Assembly (NCBI GenBank): GCA_900316235.1
Contig: ONCC01000024.1
Coordinates: 1 to 39,119 of the forward strand
DNA from: an uncultured Bacteroidales bacterium
Lineage (GTDB): Bacteria > Bacteroidota > Bacteroidia > Bacteroidales > P3
Length of the DNA: 39,119 nucleotides
Direction: 5' to 3'
Shown: positions 30,141 through 39,119 of the stretch, one piece after another
Layout of the letters: each line of letters opens with the position of its first letter
How positions within the stretch are numbered: the stretch's first letter is position 1
Program-made: the position numbers and the translations under genes
Notes under the pieces: generated by a model
What the model was told of the DNA's origin: nothing
What the model saw: the letters and a program-made list of their open reading frames with translations, nothing else
Database searches by the model: none

Positions 30141-32444
30141 TTACTTATTAAGAAGCCGGTAGAGAACAGATTGGATGCTGGTGCGGGTGTTCATCCTAGC
30201 CAGGAGATTGGTCTCAGCGGAAGGATGGACACGGTTGGAGAGAAAGACATAGACGAGTTGGGCGTCGGGGTCAACCCATACCATGGTACCCGTGAAACCG
30301 GTGTGACCGAAAGAGTTCTGCGAAGCTTCGGGGCATGTCTGGGCGTTAGAAGAGGGGTTGAAGAGCTGCTTGTCGAATCCCAAAGCGCGGCGGTTGCCCT
30401 GATTGGCAAAATGGCGGCGGGTGAAGAGGGCGATGGTTTCAGGCTTGAGGTAGTGTTTTCCGTTATAGAGGCCGTGATTGAGAAGCATCTGCATAATTTG
30501 GGCCAGTTCATCGGCTGTAGAGAAAAGGCCGGCATGTCCGCTCACACCACCCATGGCATAGGCATTGGGGTCGTGGACGGTACCGTCGATGAGACCACGG
30601 AGACTGTCGACCTCGGTGGGAGCAATACGGCTGATATCAATACCATTGCGGATGGGATTGAACATTGTGGAGGTGAGGCCCATGGGATGGTAGAAGTGCT
30701 CAGCGACAAAAAGGTCGAGAGGCTTGCCGGAAACACGCTTGACGATATCGCTGAGGAGCATAAAGCCAAGGTCGCTATAGAGCATACCTTCTTTCTCATT
30801 GAGAGGACTTTTCGCCACCAGAGCGAGGATGGAATCGTAGCCTGTGGTTTGCTGCCAATAGGCATCGAAGGCCTTGAGGCGTGCACAATGGCTGAGGGCC
30901 TGTTTGATGGTGATGTCCGCCTTGTCGGTTTTCTTAAGATAAGGAAGGTATTTGCTGAGTTTATCGTCAATTTTAATCTCTTCCATATCCACCAGCTTCA
31001 TGATAGCCAGCGTGGTGGCAGCGACCTTGGTAACTGAGGCGAGGTCGTAGATTGTCTGCGGGGTAACGGTATCGGCATCAGCGTCATAGGTAAGGTGCCC
31101 ATAGGCGCGGTCGATGACTTTCCGCCCCTTGTGAAGGACAACAATCTGGCAGCCAGGAATAGCTTGGGCCTGAATGGCTGCATTGACAAGGGTATCGATG
31201 GTATGGTCGAGCGTGAGGTCGAGGTCGGAAACTATCTCCTGGCAGGCTTCGCGGCGGTCGGCGCCGGGGACGGTAATGTCGTGGAGAGGATGGGCGATGA
31301 TGTATTTGTATTTGGCGTGAAGGACGCGGCGGCAATGCTCGTCGATAGCGAGACGCAGGGAGTCGTCGGAGGCGGCTTGGAGCGCGATAACATCGATAGC
31401 CTGCTTGACATTGGGGGGAAGGAGAATGAAGTCGTTTCCAGCCTTGAGGGCGAGAAGCTCGGCGTTGCCATCCTTGTAGGTGTTGGTGATACCCTTCATG
31501 TCGATGCCGTCGGTAAACACAAGCCCCTTGAATCCCAGCTCATTCCGGAGCAGTCCCGTAACGATGGGGCGGCTGAGGGAAGAGGGATAGCGGGGATCGA
31601 AGGCATTGACCTGCAGATGTGCAATCATCATGGCGTCGACTCCAGCGGCAATCATTTTTTTGAAAGGATATAGCTCTATGGAGTCGAGATGGGCGGCGGA
31701 GTGATTGATGACAGGAAGGTCGAGATGGGAGTCGACATCGGTATCTCCGTGGCCAGGAAAATGTTTGGCGACAGCCATCACGTGCTGACTCTGCATTCCA
31801 AGAGCATACATGATACCCAACCGTGCGACACGCTCGGGGTCGGTGCCGAAAGAACGGGTGCCGATGACGGGATTCTTGGGATTGGAGTTGATGTCGACGA
31901 CGGGAGCGAAATTGACATGAATTCCCATCATACGGCATTGGCGACCAATCTCCTGACCCATACGCCATACGATGCTGTCGGCCGAGGGAGGCAGTTCGCC
32001 GAAGCGGGCATTTCGGGGGAAACTGAACATATCCTTGAGTCGCATGCCAAGTCCCCATTCGCCGTCGATACAAACAAGGAGAGGAACACGGGCGGAGGCC
32101 TGGAAGTTGCGTGTGAGCTGGGCCTGGCGGTCGGCAGTGCCGGCAAAGAAGCAAACACCTCCGACGCCAAGGGTGTTCATGTCACTGATGAACTCTTCGG
32201 CCTGGCTACCATTGAGGTCGAGAGGTACACGGACAATCATGAGTTGCGCAATGCGTTGCCTCAAGGTGAGAGCCGTATAGACGGAGTCGACCCAATTTAC
32301 CTCGGGATCGTAGAATCGGAAATCGTCGTCGATAAATTCCGGAGTGCTCTGGAAAGAGAGGATCTGCTGAGCCTGGGAAGTCGGGAAATGAATATTGAAT
32401 ATGCAAACGACAGCCAGCAGAAGAAGGCTTTTGTTGTATTTCAT
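30141..32444 (-). CDS. GH3 N-terminal hydrolase fused to a class C beta-lactamase-like domain
   Basis: A 767-residue exported protein (signal peptide KSLLLLAVVCIFNIHFPTSQAQ). The first domain is a GH3 beta-N-acetylglucosaminidase-like barrel: KHFPGHGDTDVDSHLDLPVI near residue 226 and the nucleophile in VFTDGIDMKG near 311. The second, from about 420, is a serine beta-lactamase/PBP fold: SVTKVAATT near 471 (SxxK), YSDLGFMLL near 556 and a C-terminal HTGFTGT. The likely job is trimming or recycling of peptidoglycan sugars and peptides in the periplasm. About 35 residues separate the two domains, so the usual GH3 C-terminal domain has no room. Its start overlaps the coaE stop by 4 nt. No word repeat was found in it. 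Confidence 0.9.
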   Translation of the reverse strand: MKYNKSLLLLAVVCIFNIHFPTSQAQQILSFQSTPEFIDDDFRFYDPEVNWVDSVYTALTLRQRIAQLMIVRVPLDLNGSQAEEFISDMNTLGVGGVCFFAGTADRQAQLTRNFQASARVPLLVCIDGEWGLGMRLKDMFSFPRNARFGELPPSADSIVWRMGQEIGRQCRMMGIHVNFAPVVDINSNPKNPVIGTRSFGTDPERVARLGIMYALGMQSQHVMAVAKHFPGHGDTDVDSHLDLPVINHSAAHLDSIELYPFKKMIAAGVDAMMIAHLQVNAFDPRYPSSLSRPIVTGLLRNELGFKGLVFTDGIDMKGITNTYKDGNAELLALKAGNDFILLPPNVKQAIDVIALQAASDDSLRLAIDEHCRRVLHAKYKYIIAHPLHDITVPGADRREACQEIVSDLDLTLDHTIDTLVNAAIQAQAIPGCQIVVLHKGRKVIDRAYGHLTYDADADTVTPQTIYDLASVTKVAATTLAIMKLVDMEEIKIDDKLSKYLPYLKKTDKADITIKQALSHCARLKAFDAYWQQTTGYDSILALVAKSPLNEKEGMLYSDLGFMLLSDIVKRVSGKPLDLFVAEHFYHPMGLTSTMFNPIRNGIDISRIAPTEVDSLRGLIDGTVHDPNAYAMGGVSGHAGLFSTADELAQIMQMLLNHGLYNGKHYLKPETIALFTRRHFANQGNRRALGFDKQLFNPSSNAQTCPEASQNSFGHTGFTGTMVWVDPDAQLVYVFLSNRVHPSAETNLLARMNTRTSIQSVLYRLLNK

Positions 32445-33022
32445 TGTCTTAGGATTTGGTCGATATAGGCCACCTGCCGCTGACGCGGGTTGCCTTCGTA
32501 ATTGAGTATCACATAATCGGCCCGCTTCATCATCTCCTCGGCGGGCATCTGGTTGGCAATCCGCGCCATGAGTTCCTGATGGCTGGCATGGTCGCGACTG
32601 ACCAAACGATCCAAACGCTCCTCAAGCTGAAGGTAGACACACACCACGCAATCCATTAACCTGTCGAAGCCATAATCATACAGAATGGCACTCTCGAACA
32701 GCACGTATGGCGCTTGCGAATGCTTCTCACAGAACAGTTCGAAAGCTTTCATCACCCTTGGATGCACCAGGTTGTTAAGGCCTGAGAGCAGGTGTTTATC
32801 GGCAAATACCTTGTCGGCAATGAGGCGTTTGTCAACCTTGCCGTTGGGCAGGAATACATCATCCCCCAGAAGGGCTCGTACCTCGGTAAGGAAGCCGGAG
32901 TCATTGTAGCATTCCGTCCCTGCCCTATCGGCGACAAAAGCAGGAATACCCAGTTTCGAAAACTCGGCAACAACAGTGCTTTTCCCACACCCCATGCCTC
33001 CTGTAATGCCCACCTTTTTCAC
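32441..33022 (-). CDS. coaE: Dephospho-CoA kinase
   Basis: A 193-residue cytoplasmic enzyme for the last step of CoA synthesis, ATP-dependent phosphorylation of dephospho-CoA. The P-loop is GITGGMGCGKSTV at the N-terminus. FVADRAGTECYND replaces the usual D-A-D acceptor-binding segment, and LVHPRVMKAF and the CoA domain with VLFESAILYDYGFDRLMDCVV follow. Length is typical. It starts 4 nt after the ybbR stop and overlaps the GH3 gene by 4 nt, so translation is probably coupled. Confidence 0.95.
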   Translation of the reverse strand: MKKVGITGGMGCGKSTVVAEFSKLGIPAFVADRAGTECYNDSGFLTEVRALLGDDVFLPNGKVDKRLIADKVFADKHLLSGLNNLVHPRVMKAFELFCEKHSQAPYVLFESAILYDYGFDRLMDCVVCVYLQLEERLDRLVSRDHASHQELMARIANQMPAEEMMKRADYVILNYEGNPRQRQVAYIDQILRQ

Positions 33023-33026
33023 ACCG

Positions 33027-34001
33027 TCATTTGATAATAACGTACTCTATCTCTTTCGGTTCGACGTTTCTGATGCGCACATTGCGGGGGAAACGCGAGA
33101 CAAAAGGCTCAAGGTTTTTCTTGCCCGACAGGATATCATCATAGTCGGCGGTAACAACAAAACTATCTGCCGCAATGGAAGCGACATCCTCTTGGGCGAC
33201 CCATACATGGAGGGTCACACGGTCGGGATAGAGGCGCAGATGATGAGAAGTGTCAGGGGTGGCCACAGTGACGGGAACCACATAATTCCTCTCCACGTAG
33301 CGATTGACAGGAATGTTGATTGTCAGCATTTCGGCCGACGCATAAACATCTCCCAAGGATTTCCAACTGTCGTCAATGGCTACACGATATGTGGCTGTTT
33401 CCCTCACGTCGTTGAGCACCTCGGCCTTGACACCCACGCGCTCGATGGCAGCCAGCACCTCGGGCGAACCATAGAGGGTAATTTCAAATGGAGAAACCAA
33501 GGGTTCCCCATAGAGTCCGTAACCGTCGGAAAAGTTAATTTTGAGGTTGCTCAAGTCGGGACGGAAAACCTTGTGACCACGCTCGTTGAGGACCAGAAGC
33601 AGAGAATCCTTGGCACTGCCTATCACCCGCACCCCTGCCGAAGAGAACTGGTCGGACAGCAGGGAGGAGAGGTCCGTCAACGCTACCGTATGGTAGAGGT
33701 CCACAACGTCGCCACGCCGGCGGGAGTAGTGATGGACGGCCTCGTTGCGAATGTCGAGGAGGAAGGTTGGAGGTTCTTTCTTCAGGCTGAGGATAAGGGC
33801 ATTGAATCCCGTGGACTCGACCTGCAGCGTCATCACCGTATCGGCGTTGAGTACGGCATAGCGCTTGAGGTCGACCCCCGTCATGCGCAATTTCACCGAC
33901 AGATTGTATTCTCTCTTCTCCGACATAGCCATAGCCATCCATACCAGGACGGTGATTCCCAGTATGACGAAGAAACTCCTAATCTGTCGGCCCCGACGCA
34001 T
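33027..34001 (-). CDS. YbbR-like domain protein
   Basis: A 324-residue protein with a basic start (RRGRQIRSF) and one membrane helix (VILGITVLVWMAMAMS), then about 290 residues of beta-rich sequence outside the cytoplasm. Recurrent segments such as VSPFEITLYGSPEVLAAIERVGVKAEVLNDV and PDRVTLHVWVAQED match YbbR repeats. In firmicutes a YbbR protein (CdaR) pairs with a diadenylate cyclase, but none is next to this gene. The order yajC-ybbR-coaE is a common Bacteroidota arrangement. Function in this phylum is unknown. Confidence 0.85.
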   Translation of the reverse strand: MRRGRQIRSFFVILGITVLVWMAMAMSEKREYNLSVKLRMTGVDLKRYAVLNADTVMTLQVESTGFNALILSLKKEPPTFLLDIRNEAVHHYSRRRGDVVDLYHTVALTDLSSLLSDQFSSAGVRVIGSAKDSLLLVLNERGHKVFRPDLSNLKINFSDGYGLYGEPLVSPFEITLYGSPEVLAAIERVGVKAEVLNDVRETATYRVAIDDSWKSLGDVYASAEMLTINIPVNRYVERNYVVPVTVATPDTSHHLRLYPDRVTLHVWVAQEDVASIAADSFVVTADYDDILSGKKNLEPFVSRFPRNVRIRNVEPKEIEYVIIK

Positions 34002-34007
34002 AAAAGA

Positions 34008-34328
34008 TTATTTTTTCTCCTCGTTGGCAGCGGGAGCAGGCTGGACCATGCTCTTCTCGACAGTCATGATGACACCGTTGGAGACTTCGACCTCGACGGT
34101 GGTGGTATCGACGGAATGGACCTTGCCATAGATGCCGCCGGAGAAGAGGACGCGGTCGCCTTTTTGGAGGCTTTCACGGAACTTGCGCTCCTCTTTTTCC
34201 TTCTTGCGCTGGGGGCGCATCATGAGGAACCACATGACAACGAGGATGAGGATGATGAAAATCATGGAACCGCCCATGCCGCCCTGGGGCTGCTGAGCCT
34301 GAAGAAGAATTGTGTTGATCATGTTCAT
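34008..34328 (-). CDS. yajC: Preprotein translocase subunit YajC, second copy
   Basis: A 106-residue protein with a Gln/Gly-rich start, one membrane helix (MIFIILILVVMWFLMM), RPQRKKEKEERKFRESLQKGDRVLFSGGIYGKVHSVD and an Ala/Glu/Lys tail. This is the standard YajC of the SecDF-YajC accessory complex, in the conserved neighbourhood DUF1573-yajC-ybbR. It is 15 nt after DUF1573 and 6 nt before ybbR. Compare the first YajC at 3191-3487. Confidence 0.93.
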   Translation of the reverse strand: MNMINTILLQAQQPQGGMGGSMIFIILILVVMWFLMMRPQRKKEKEERKFRESLQKGDRVLFSGGIYGKVHSVDTTTVEVEVSNGVIMTVEKSMVQPAPAANEEKK

Positions 34329-34343
34329 GTTTTTTTTATTTTA

Positions 34344-34793
34344 TTAGTAGCCCACCTGGGCAATGATTTTGAGTTTGGTGCGAGCAGGCTGTGCGTTGCT
34401 GACTACGGTAACCTCCTGGTACTGCTGTCCGCTTTTGCCAGTGCTGTTGAAGGAGACTGTGACATAGCCCTCGCCTCCGGGAGCAATACGATCCTTGGGA
34501 AAGCTGGCAACGGTGCAGCCACAGGTGGCGCTACAGGAACTGATAATCAAGTCAGCCTTGCCTGTGTTGCGGAAATGGAAGCTATAGCTAATGTTCTCGC
34601 CAGCGGAGAGGCGGCCGAAGTCGTGAAGGTCCTGGTCGAAGGTGATGACAGGCATTTGGGCGCTTTCGTCCACTCCTTCGGCACTGCGGGGATTGTCTAT
34701 GAGGTCGACATCAATGTCACCACTTGAGGAATGCCCCCCACAAGCAGCGAGAATGAGGGCACTGAACAATGTTACAAAGACTCTTTTTTTCAT
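34344..34793 (-). CDS. DUF1573 lipoprotein
   Basis: A 149-residue lipoprotein (lipobox LAAC near residue 18). The DUF1573 core is DFGRLSAGENISYSFHFRNTGKADLIISSCSATCGCTVASFPKDRIAPGGEGYVTVSFNSTGKSGQQYQ, an immunoglobulin-like fold with the characteristic Cys cluster SSCSATCGCT. The role is unknown; it is exported and likely membrane-anchored. It follows nusB by 23 nt in the same operon. Confidence 0.92.
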   Translation of the reverse strand: MKKRVFVTLFSALILAACGGHSSSGDIDVDLIDNPRSAEGVDESAQMPVITFDQDLHDFGRLSAGENISYSFHFRNTGKADLIISSCSATCGCTVASFPKDRIAPGGEGYVTVSFNSTGKSGQQYQEVTVVSNAQPARTKLKIIAQVGY

Positions 34794-34816
34794 TTCGAAC
34801 TGGTAAGTGTTGATTT

Positions 34817-35773
34817 TTAGTTTTCGAGCAGTCCTCTTCCGCTTTTGTTGATGCGGCCTTTGGAGCGGAGTTCGACGACTATCTTGTCGAGAATGCCATT
34901 GATAAAGAGGCGGCTACGCTCGGAGCTGAATTCTTTGGAGAGCTCGATATATTCGTCGACGGTGACCTTCTCGGGGATAGAAGGGCAAGCGGTGAACTCG
35001 GCGACGGCCATGTTGATGAGGAGGATATCCATTTTGGAGACGCGCTCGAATTCCCAGCCCTGCAGGTGGCTCTTAATGAGGTCCTCGGCTTCCTCGCGGG
35101 TAGCCACAGTGTCGCGTAAGAGCTGGCGTGCGAAGTTCATGTCGGCCTCGTCCTTCTCCTCACGCTTATCGTACATCACAGGCCATATCATGGCCTCGTC
35201 GAAATTGTCCTCGTTGAGCGTTTTAAGCATCATGAAGTTATACTGCGCAATTTGGTCGAAGTCGTCGTCCCAAAGGAGGCTGCGCTCGGCCACTACGGCA
35301 CGCAGGGCCTCACGGTTCATAAGATAGCGGAAGAGGAGAATGGCGAAATCCTTGTCACCCTCGAAAGTGCGTTCTTCTGCGAGATACCGACGGTATTCGT
35401 CTGACTTGCGGAAGTCGAGGAAAGCCTCCTTGATGAGGTCGGCGTGAGTTTCCCAGCAACCGCCCCATTTCTCCATGTGCTGTTTGAGCTCGAAGTTGTC
35501 AGTCATGCGACGCACAAACTCGTTGTCCTGCATTTTCATGCTGGGGTTGCGGTCTTCCTCAGTGGGACGGAACTTCTTTTTGCCTTCCTCAAGCATCTTC
35601 ACGCCCTCCTCGACGAAACGGGGCAAGAGAGCGACCTGGAGGACGCCCAGCTCGTTGAGTTTGGCGATATGGTATTCGAAGGCCTTGGAGACGGTGATGA
35701 GGTCGTCTTCCTCATAGCGTCCGGCATAGATGGCCTGAAGGACCTTGCTTCTCAAAAAATGTCTGCTCAGCAT
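34817..35773 (-). CDS. nusB: Transcription antitermination factor NusB (long Bacteroidota form)
   Basis: A 318-residue protein, over twice the length of the E. coli protein but usual for this phylum. It starts [16 protein letters not shown] and ends with the NusB core: [52 protein letters not shown]. NusB works with NusE (S10) on boxA in rRNA operon antitermination. Its start overlaps the leuS 3' end by 7 nt. Confidence 0.94.
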   Translation of the reverse strand: MLSRHFLRSKVLQAIYAGRYEEDDLITVSKAFEYHIAKLNELGVLQVALLPRFVEEGVKMLEEGKKKFRPTEEDRNPSMKMQDNEFVRRMTDNFELKQHMEKWGGCWETHADLIKEAFLDFRKSDEYRRYLAEERTFEGDKDFAILLFRYLMNREALRAVVAERSLLWDDDFDQIAQYNFMMLKTLNEDNFDEAMIWPVMYDKREEKDEADMNFARQLLRDTVATREEAEDLIKSHLQGWEFERVSKMDILLINMAVAEFTACPSIPEKVTVDEYIELSKEFSSERSRLFINGILDKIVVELRSKGRINKSGRGLLEN

Positions 35774-38598
35774 ACGATATTGATAATCTTCTTGGGTACG
35801 AAAATAACTTTCTTAGGCTCACCCGTCAGCCACTTGGCGCTCTCGGGGGCGGCCTTCACGGCATTCACGGCATTCTCCTGAGAGATGTCGGCCGGGAGCT
35901 CAATCATGAAGCGCATCTTGCCGTTGAACTGCACGGGATACTTGACGGTGTCTTCCACCAGGAACTGGGGGTCGCAGAGAGGCCAAAGGGCGTCGCAGAC
36001 ACTATCTTCATGTCCCAACTGGTGCCACAGTTCCTCGGCGATATGAGGGGCAAAGGGGGCAATGAGCACCACCATTGGCTCCAGCACCTCGCGGCAGCTG
36101 CACTTGTTGTCGGTCAGCAGATTGGTGGTTATCATGAAGTTGGAGACGGCGGTATTGAACGAGAAGCGCTCGATATCGTCGGTAATCTTCTTGATGGTGT
36201 GATGAAGGACCTTGAGTTCCTCCTTGGTGGGAGCACCCTGGTTATTCTGATTATTCAGACAGTTGTCATAGAGTTTCCAGAACTTCTTCAGGAAGCGGTG
36301 CACGCCCTCGATGCCGTTGGTGTCCCAAGGTTTGGCCTGCTCGACAGGGCCGAGGAACATCTCGTAGAGGCGCAGCGTGTCGGCACCATAGCGAGCCACC
36401 AGGTCGTCAGGGTTCTGCACGTTGTACATCGACTTAGACATTTTCTCCACTTCCCAGCCACAGATGTATTTCCCCTCTTCCAACTCGAAGCGGGCATCTT
36501 TGAACTCGGGACGCCACTGGCGGAAGCGATCAATGTTCAACACATCGTTATCCACGATATTGATATCTACATGGATAGGCGTTACGTCGTCCATATTCTT
36601 GATGAGGCCCTTCGAGATGAAGAGGCCATTGTCGGCTTTCGAACGATAGACAAAGTTGGAACGGCCCTGAATCATACCCTGATTGATGAGTTTCTGGAAG
36701 GGTTCTTCGACCACCGACATACCGATGTCGTGGAGGAACTTATTCCAGAAGCGGGCATAGATGAGGTGGCCGGAGGCATGCTCGGCGCCGCCGACATAGA
36801 GATCGACCTTCTGCCAATAGTTGACAGCATCGTTGCTGAAATAGGCCTCATCGTTGTGCGGGTCCATGTAGCGCAGGTAGTATCCGCTCGATCCGGCGAA
36901 ACCGGGCATTGTGCTCAACTCCAACGGGAAGATTGTCTTGTTGTCTATGAGCGACTTGTCGACCACGCAACGGTTCTTCTCGTCCCAAGCCCATTTCTGA
37001 GCGTGACCCAGGGGGGGCTCCCCCGTGGCAGTGGGCTTGAACTCGCTCACCTCGGGCAACTCCAGAGGCAGGCACTCCTCAGGAATGGGATATGGGATAT
37101 TATCCTTGTAGTAGATGGGGAACGGCTCGCCCCAGTAGCGCTGGCGGCTGAAGATGGCGTCGCGCAGGCGGTAGTTGACGGTGCGGTGGCCAATACCCAT
37201 CTCCTCAATCTTATTGATGACGGCGGCCATAGCCTCCTTCACCTTCATGCCGGTGACGAAGCCGCTGTTGACCGAGTAGCCGGTTTTGGCGTCCATGCTC
37301 TCCTCCCATGTGTTGGGGTCGCTGACGGCATCCTTCTCCAACGCAACAACCTGACGGATGGGCAGGCCGAAGTGGCGGGCGAAGGCGAAGTCGCGGCTGT
37401 CGTGGGCGGGAACGGCCATAATGGCGCCGGTACCATAGCCGGCAAGGACATATTCGGAGACCCAGATGGGGATTTTCTCTTCAGTGAGGGGGTTGATGGC
37501 GTAGGCGCCGGTGAAGACGCCAGAGACTTTCTTCACCTCGGCCTGGCGCTCGCGCTCACTGCGGTTCTTGGCCCAGGTGACATAAGCCTCCACCTCGGCC
37601 TTCTGCTCGGGGGTAGTGATTTGGTCAATGAGCTCATGCTCCGGACACAGCACCATGAACGTCACACCGAAGATGGTATCGGGACGGGTAGTGAAAATCT
37701 CAAACGCCCCATTAGACCCGTCCACTATAGGGAACCACACAGCAGCGCCCTCGCTGCGGCCTATCCAATTGCGCTGAATTTCCTTCAGCGAGTCGGTCCA
37801 GTCAATCTGCTCCAAGCCGTCGACCAGACGCTGGGCATAGGCGGAGACGCGGAGACTCCACTGGCGCATCAGCTTGCGTTCCACAGGATAGCCGCCACGG
37901 ACGGAGAGGCCGTTGACCACCTCGTCGTTGGCCAGCACAGTGCCCAGTTCGGCACACCAGTTCACAGGGATATCGGCCAAGTAGGCCAGACGATAGTTCA
38001 TCAGCACCTGCTGCCGCTTGGCCTCATCCCAACTGTTCCACTCCTCAGCGCTGAATGTCAGCACTTCGGTGCAGGCGGCATCCAAGCCCTCGCTACCCTG
38101 TTTGGCAAAACGCTCCACAAGGGCAGTTATCGGCAGCGCCTTGTTGGCAGCATTGTCATAGTAGTGCTTAAAGAGCTGGAGGAAGGTCCACTGTGTCCAT
38201 TTGTAGTACTTCGGCTCACAGGTGCGCACCTCGCGGCTCCAGTCGAACGAGAAGCCAATCTTGTCCAGCTGCTCGCGGTAGCGATTGATATTCTGCTCCG
38301 TCGTGATGGCGGGATGCTGACCCGTCTGGATGGCATACTGCTCGGCAGGCAAGCCGTAGGCGTCATAGCCCATGGGGTGCAGCACATTGAATCCCTGCAG
38401 ACGCTTGTAACGGGCATAGATATCGCTGGCGATGTAACCCAGCGGGTGACCCACATGCAGACCCGCACCCGAGGGATACGGGAACATATCCAAAACATAG
38501 TAGTGAGGCTTGTCGCTGACATTGCTGACATGGTACACGCCATGCTCACGCCAGTACTTTTGCCACCGAGACTCGATTTCTCCGAAGTTGTAGTCCAT
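35767..38598 (-). CDS. leuS: Leucyl-tRNA synthetase
   Basis: A 943-residue class Ia synthetase. The HIGH-type motif is [16 protein letters not shown] near residue 40. The editing domain includes [19 protein letters not shown] and [23 protein letters not shown] is intact in [20 protein letters not shown]. The C-terminal anticodon-binding domain follows. A short Asn/Gln segment ([10 protein letters not shown]) in a linker is encoded by the 9-bp ATTATTCTG word. It is the first gene of an eight-gene operon, with a good promoter at 38645-38676. Confidence 0.97.
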   Translation of the reverse strand: MDYNFGEIESRWQKYWREHGVYHVSNVSDKPHYYVLDMFPYPSGAGLHVGHPLGYIASDIYARYKRLQGFNVLHPMGYDAYGLPAEQYAIQTGQHPAITTEQNINRYREQLDKIGFSFDWSREVRTCEPKYYKWTQWTFLQLFKHYYDNAANKALPITALVERFAKQGSEGLDAACTEVLTFSAEEWNSWDEAKRQQVLMNYRLAYLADIPVNWCAELGTVLANDEVVNGLSVRGGYPVERKLMRQWSLRVSAYAQRLVDGLEQIDWTDSLKEIQRNWIGRSEGAAVWFPIVDGSNGAFEIFTTRPDTIFGVTFMVLCPEHELIDQITTPEQKAEVEAYVTWAKNRSERERQAEVKKVSGVFTGAYAINPLTEEKIPIWVSEYVLAGYGTGAIMAVPAHDSRDFAFARHFGLPIRQVVALEKDAVSDPNTWEESMDAKTGYSVNSGFVTGMKVKEAMAAVINKIEEMGIGHRTVNYRLRDAIFSRQRYWGEPFPIYYKDNIPYPIPEECLPLELPEVSEFKPTATGEPPLGHAQKWAWDEKNRCVVDKSLIDNKTIFPLELSTMPGFAGSSGYYLRYMDPHNDEAYFSNDAVNYWQKVDLYVGGAEHASGHLIYARFWNKFLHDIGMSVVEEPFQKLINQGMIQGRSNFVYRSKADNGLFISKGLIKNMDDVTPIHVDINIVDNDVLNIDRFRQWRPEFKDARFELEEGKYICGWEVEKMSKSMYNVQNPDDLVARYGADTLRLYEMFLGPVEQAKPWDTNGIEGVHRFLKKFWKLYDNCLNNQNNQGAPTKEELKVLHHTIKKITDDIERFSFNTAVSNFMITTNLLTDNKCSCREVLEPMVVLIAPFAPHIAEELWHQLGHEDSVCDALWPLCDPQFLVEDTVKYPVQFNGKMRFMIELPADISQENAVNAVKAAPESAKWLTGEPKKVIFVPKKIINIVC
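36241..36258. repeat. 9-bp word ATTATTCTG-type, 2 units, in leuS
   Basis: GTTATTCTG and ATTATTCAG encode NNQNNQ in a linker of LeuS. Same word as 20062-20106 and 11494-11538. Two units alone would be weak; the shared word is what supports it. Confidence 0.5.
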
Positions 38599-38644
38599 TT
38601 TCTATCAATATATTACGCTCCACCGTACACACGATGGGAATTTG

Positions 38645-38676
38645 CAAATATACAAATAATTCAATAATTAGACAAA
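38645..38676 (-). promoter_or_regulatory. Promoter of the leuS operon
   Basis: Minus-strand TATATTTG (38645-38652) with TTTG (38673-38676) 20 bp upstream, the same layout as the arcA promoter. The leader would be about 40 nt. The region reaches to within a few bp of the upstream gene's stop. Confidence 0.82.
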
Positions 38677-38681
38677 TTTAA

Positions 38682-39119
38682 TTATCCTCGCCCTCGCCTT
38701 TGGCCCGCTCGCCCTCGGCGCACGGCACGAACGGCACTCATTACCAACCTCGTCTGTAGAGACGCGGCCTGCCGCGTCTCCGCACGCGACAAGGAACGCA
38801 ACGATCTTTCGGGAGACGCGGCCTGCCGCGTCTCTACAGGAGACAAAGAGCCGATATAGGTAGTATCGCTGGCATTCCCCTCATAGTCAACGGCGAAGCC
38901 GTAGAGATGCACCTCCTTTCCCTGCCACCGTTCGGGCAGCGTCAGCTGCACGGAACCCATCCGACGGTAGGCCGGGGCGCTTAGCACACCCTGCTCCATC
39001 TCAGGGCAGTAGGCGTAGACATACACCTCGTCGTCGCCGCTGGCCCGCTCGCCTTCGGCGCACGGGGAGAACATTATTCTTACATACTCCTCCACCACCG
39101 CTCCGCGGCGGTCCCCCTC
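38682..39119 (-). CDS. DUF6266-type protein, C-terminal part (runs off right edge)
   Basis: The minus-strand frame is open to the window edge (first visible residues EGDRRGAVVEEYVRIMFSP), so the gene's start lies outside. VYVYAYCPEMEQGVLSAPAYRRMGSVQLTLPERWQGKEVHLYGFAVDYEGNASDTTYIGSL resembles the end of DUF6266 proteins of Bacteroidota, with the usual '..VHLY.F..D..G..SDT.YIG' close. About 60 further residues (ETRQAASPERSLRSLSRAETRQAASLQTR) follow and are encoded by two GAGACGCGGC palindromes and a GGCCCGCTCGCC repeat. This tail looks like a repeat-driven extension. Function unknown. Confidence 0.65.
   Translation of the reverse strand, partial: EGDRRGAVVEEYVRIMFSPCAEGERASGDDEVYVYAYCPEMEQGVLSAPAYRRMGSVQLTLPERWQGKEVHLYGFAVDYEGNASDTTYIGSLSPVETRQAASPERSLRSLSRAETRQAASLQTRLVMSAVRAVRRGRAGQRRGRG
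38701..38725. repeat. 25-bp direct repeat TGGCCCGCTCGCC..., copy 1
   Basis: 24 of 25 bases match 39041-39065; a CGCC-ytc-GGCG mini-hairpin is inside. It encodes the last residues of the DUF6266-type protein. Confidence 0.88.
38759..38780. repeat. GC palindrome GAGACGCGGC-ct-GCCGCGTCTC, copy 1
   Basis: Perfect 10-bp arms around CT, preceded by TCTGTA. It encodes ETRQAAS on the minus strand. Confidence 0.9.
38813..38834. repeat. GC palindrome GAGACGCGGC-ct-GCCGCGTCTC, copy 2
   Basis: Identical 22-bp core. The TACAG flank is on the opposite side from copy 1, so the two lie in inverted orientation 54 bp apart. Confidence 0.9.
39041..39065. repeat. 25-bp direct repeat TGGCCCGCTCGCC..., copy 2
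   Basis: One mismatch (T for C) relative to 38701-38725. It encodes SPCAEGERASG upstream in the same protein. Confidence 0.88.

Noticed and set aside
36010..38667. Long open frame antisense to leuS (885 codons)
   Set aside because: It mirrors leuS codon structure and ends in the leuS promoter region; leuS motifs are unmistakable.
38682..39119. Insertion sequence remnant at the right edge
   Set aside because: The palindromes and direct repeats lack a transposase frame and are in one continuous reading frame.

Overview
The window looks like a chromosomal segment of an uncultured gut-type Bacteroidales (phylum Bacteroidota). The evidence is the gene set: long NusB, DUF1573 lipoprotein, TMEM260/DUF2723 protein, GH3-beta-lactamase fusion, large MG2/YfaS-like protein and a DUF6266-type fragment. 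The order leuS-nusB-DUF1573-yajC-ybbR-coaE also fits, as do several promoters of Bacteroidota form (TTTG, 20 bp, TAnnTTTG). I see no rRNA, tRNA, prophage, insertion sequence or CRISPR array. The family or genus cannot be fixed from what is here.

Layout. 1-3087 (minus): murL, murD2-like ligase and a partial M20 amidohydrolase, a likely cell-wall operon in which D-Glu is made by epimerising an L-Glu-containing nucleotide precursor. 3191-3487 (plus): a first YajC. 3628-10155 (plus): TetR regulator, TolC-type outer membrane protein, lipoprotein adaptor, RND pump and a small PII-like protein, closed by a strong terminator. 10348-19248 (minus): arginine deiminase, DUF2723 membrane protein, a small basic protein, an atpB (F0 subunit a) separated from other ATP synthase genes, pgk and a YgiQ-type radical SAM protein. 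19480-26942 (minus): a 1987-residue MG2/alpha-2-macroglobulin-like protein and an OmpA-family protein. 27132-29174 (plus): a secreted Thr/Ser/Pro-repeat protein and a nucleoside phosphorylase. 29340-38598 (minus): an eight-gene operon, leuS, nusB, DUF1573, yajC, ybbR, coaE, GH3-beta-lactamase and TerB-DnaJ. 38682-39119 (minus): the 3' part of a DUF6266-type protein.

The most unusual signal is not a gene. The window is peppered with short periodic 'word' repeats with 7-, 8-, 9- and 11-bp periods, and with small GC-rich palindromes. The 7-, 8- and 9-bp families lie in-frame inside unrelated conserved genes (M20, murD2, murL, ygiQ, the MG2 gene, nucleoside phosphorylase, dnaJ-like, leuS). As a result, unrelated proteins share oligopeptides such as STYQ-IN, NLE-LENL, FT-HL-PL and NNQN. 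Some also form gene leaders and terminators. The 11-bp family occurs only between genes, at gene 3' ends, as three elements in which direct 11-bp repeats converge on a conserved palindromic core. One element contains a perfect 52-bp palindrome. I regard this repeat system as the strongest candidate for undescribed biology here.

All assignments come from reading the sequence and remembered family motifs; no database search or alignment was run.
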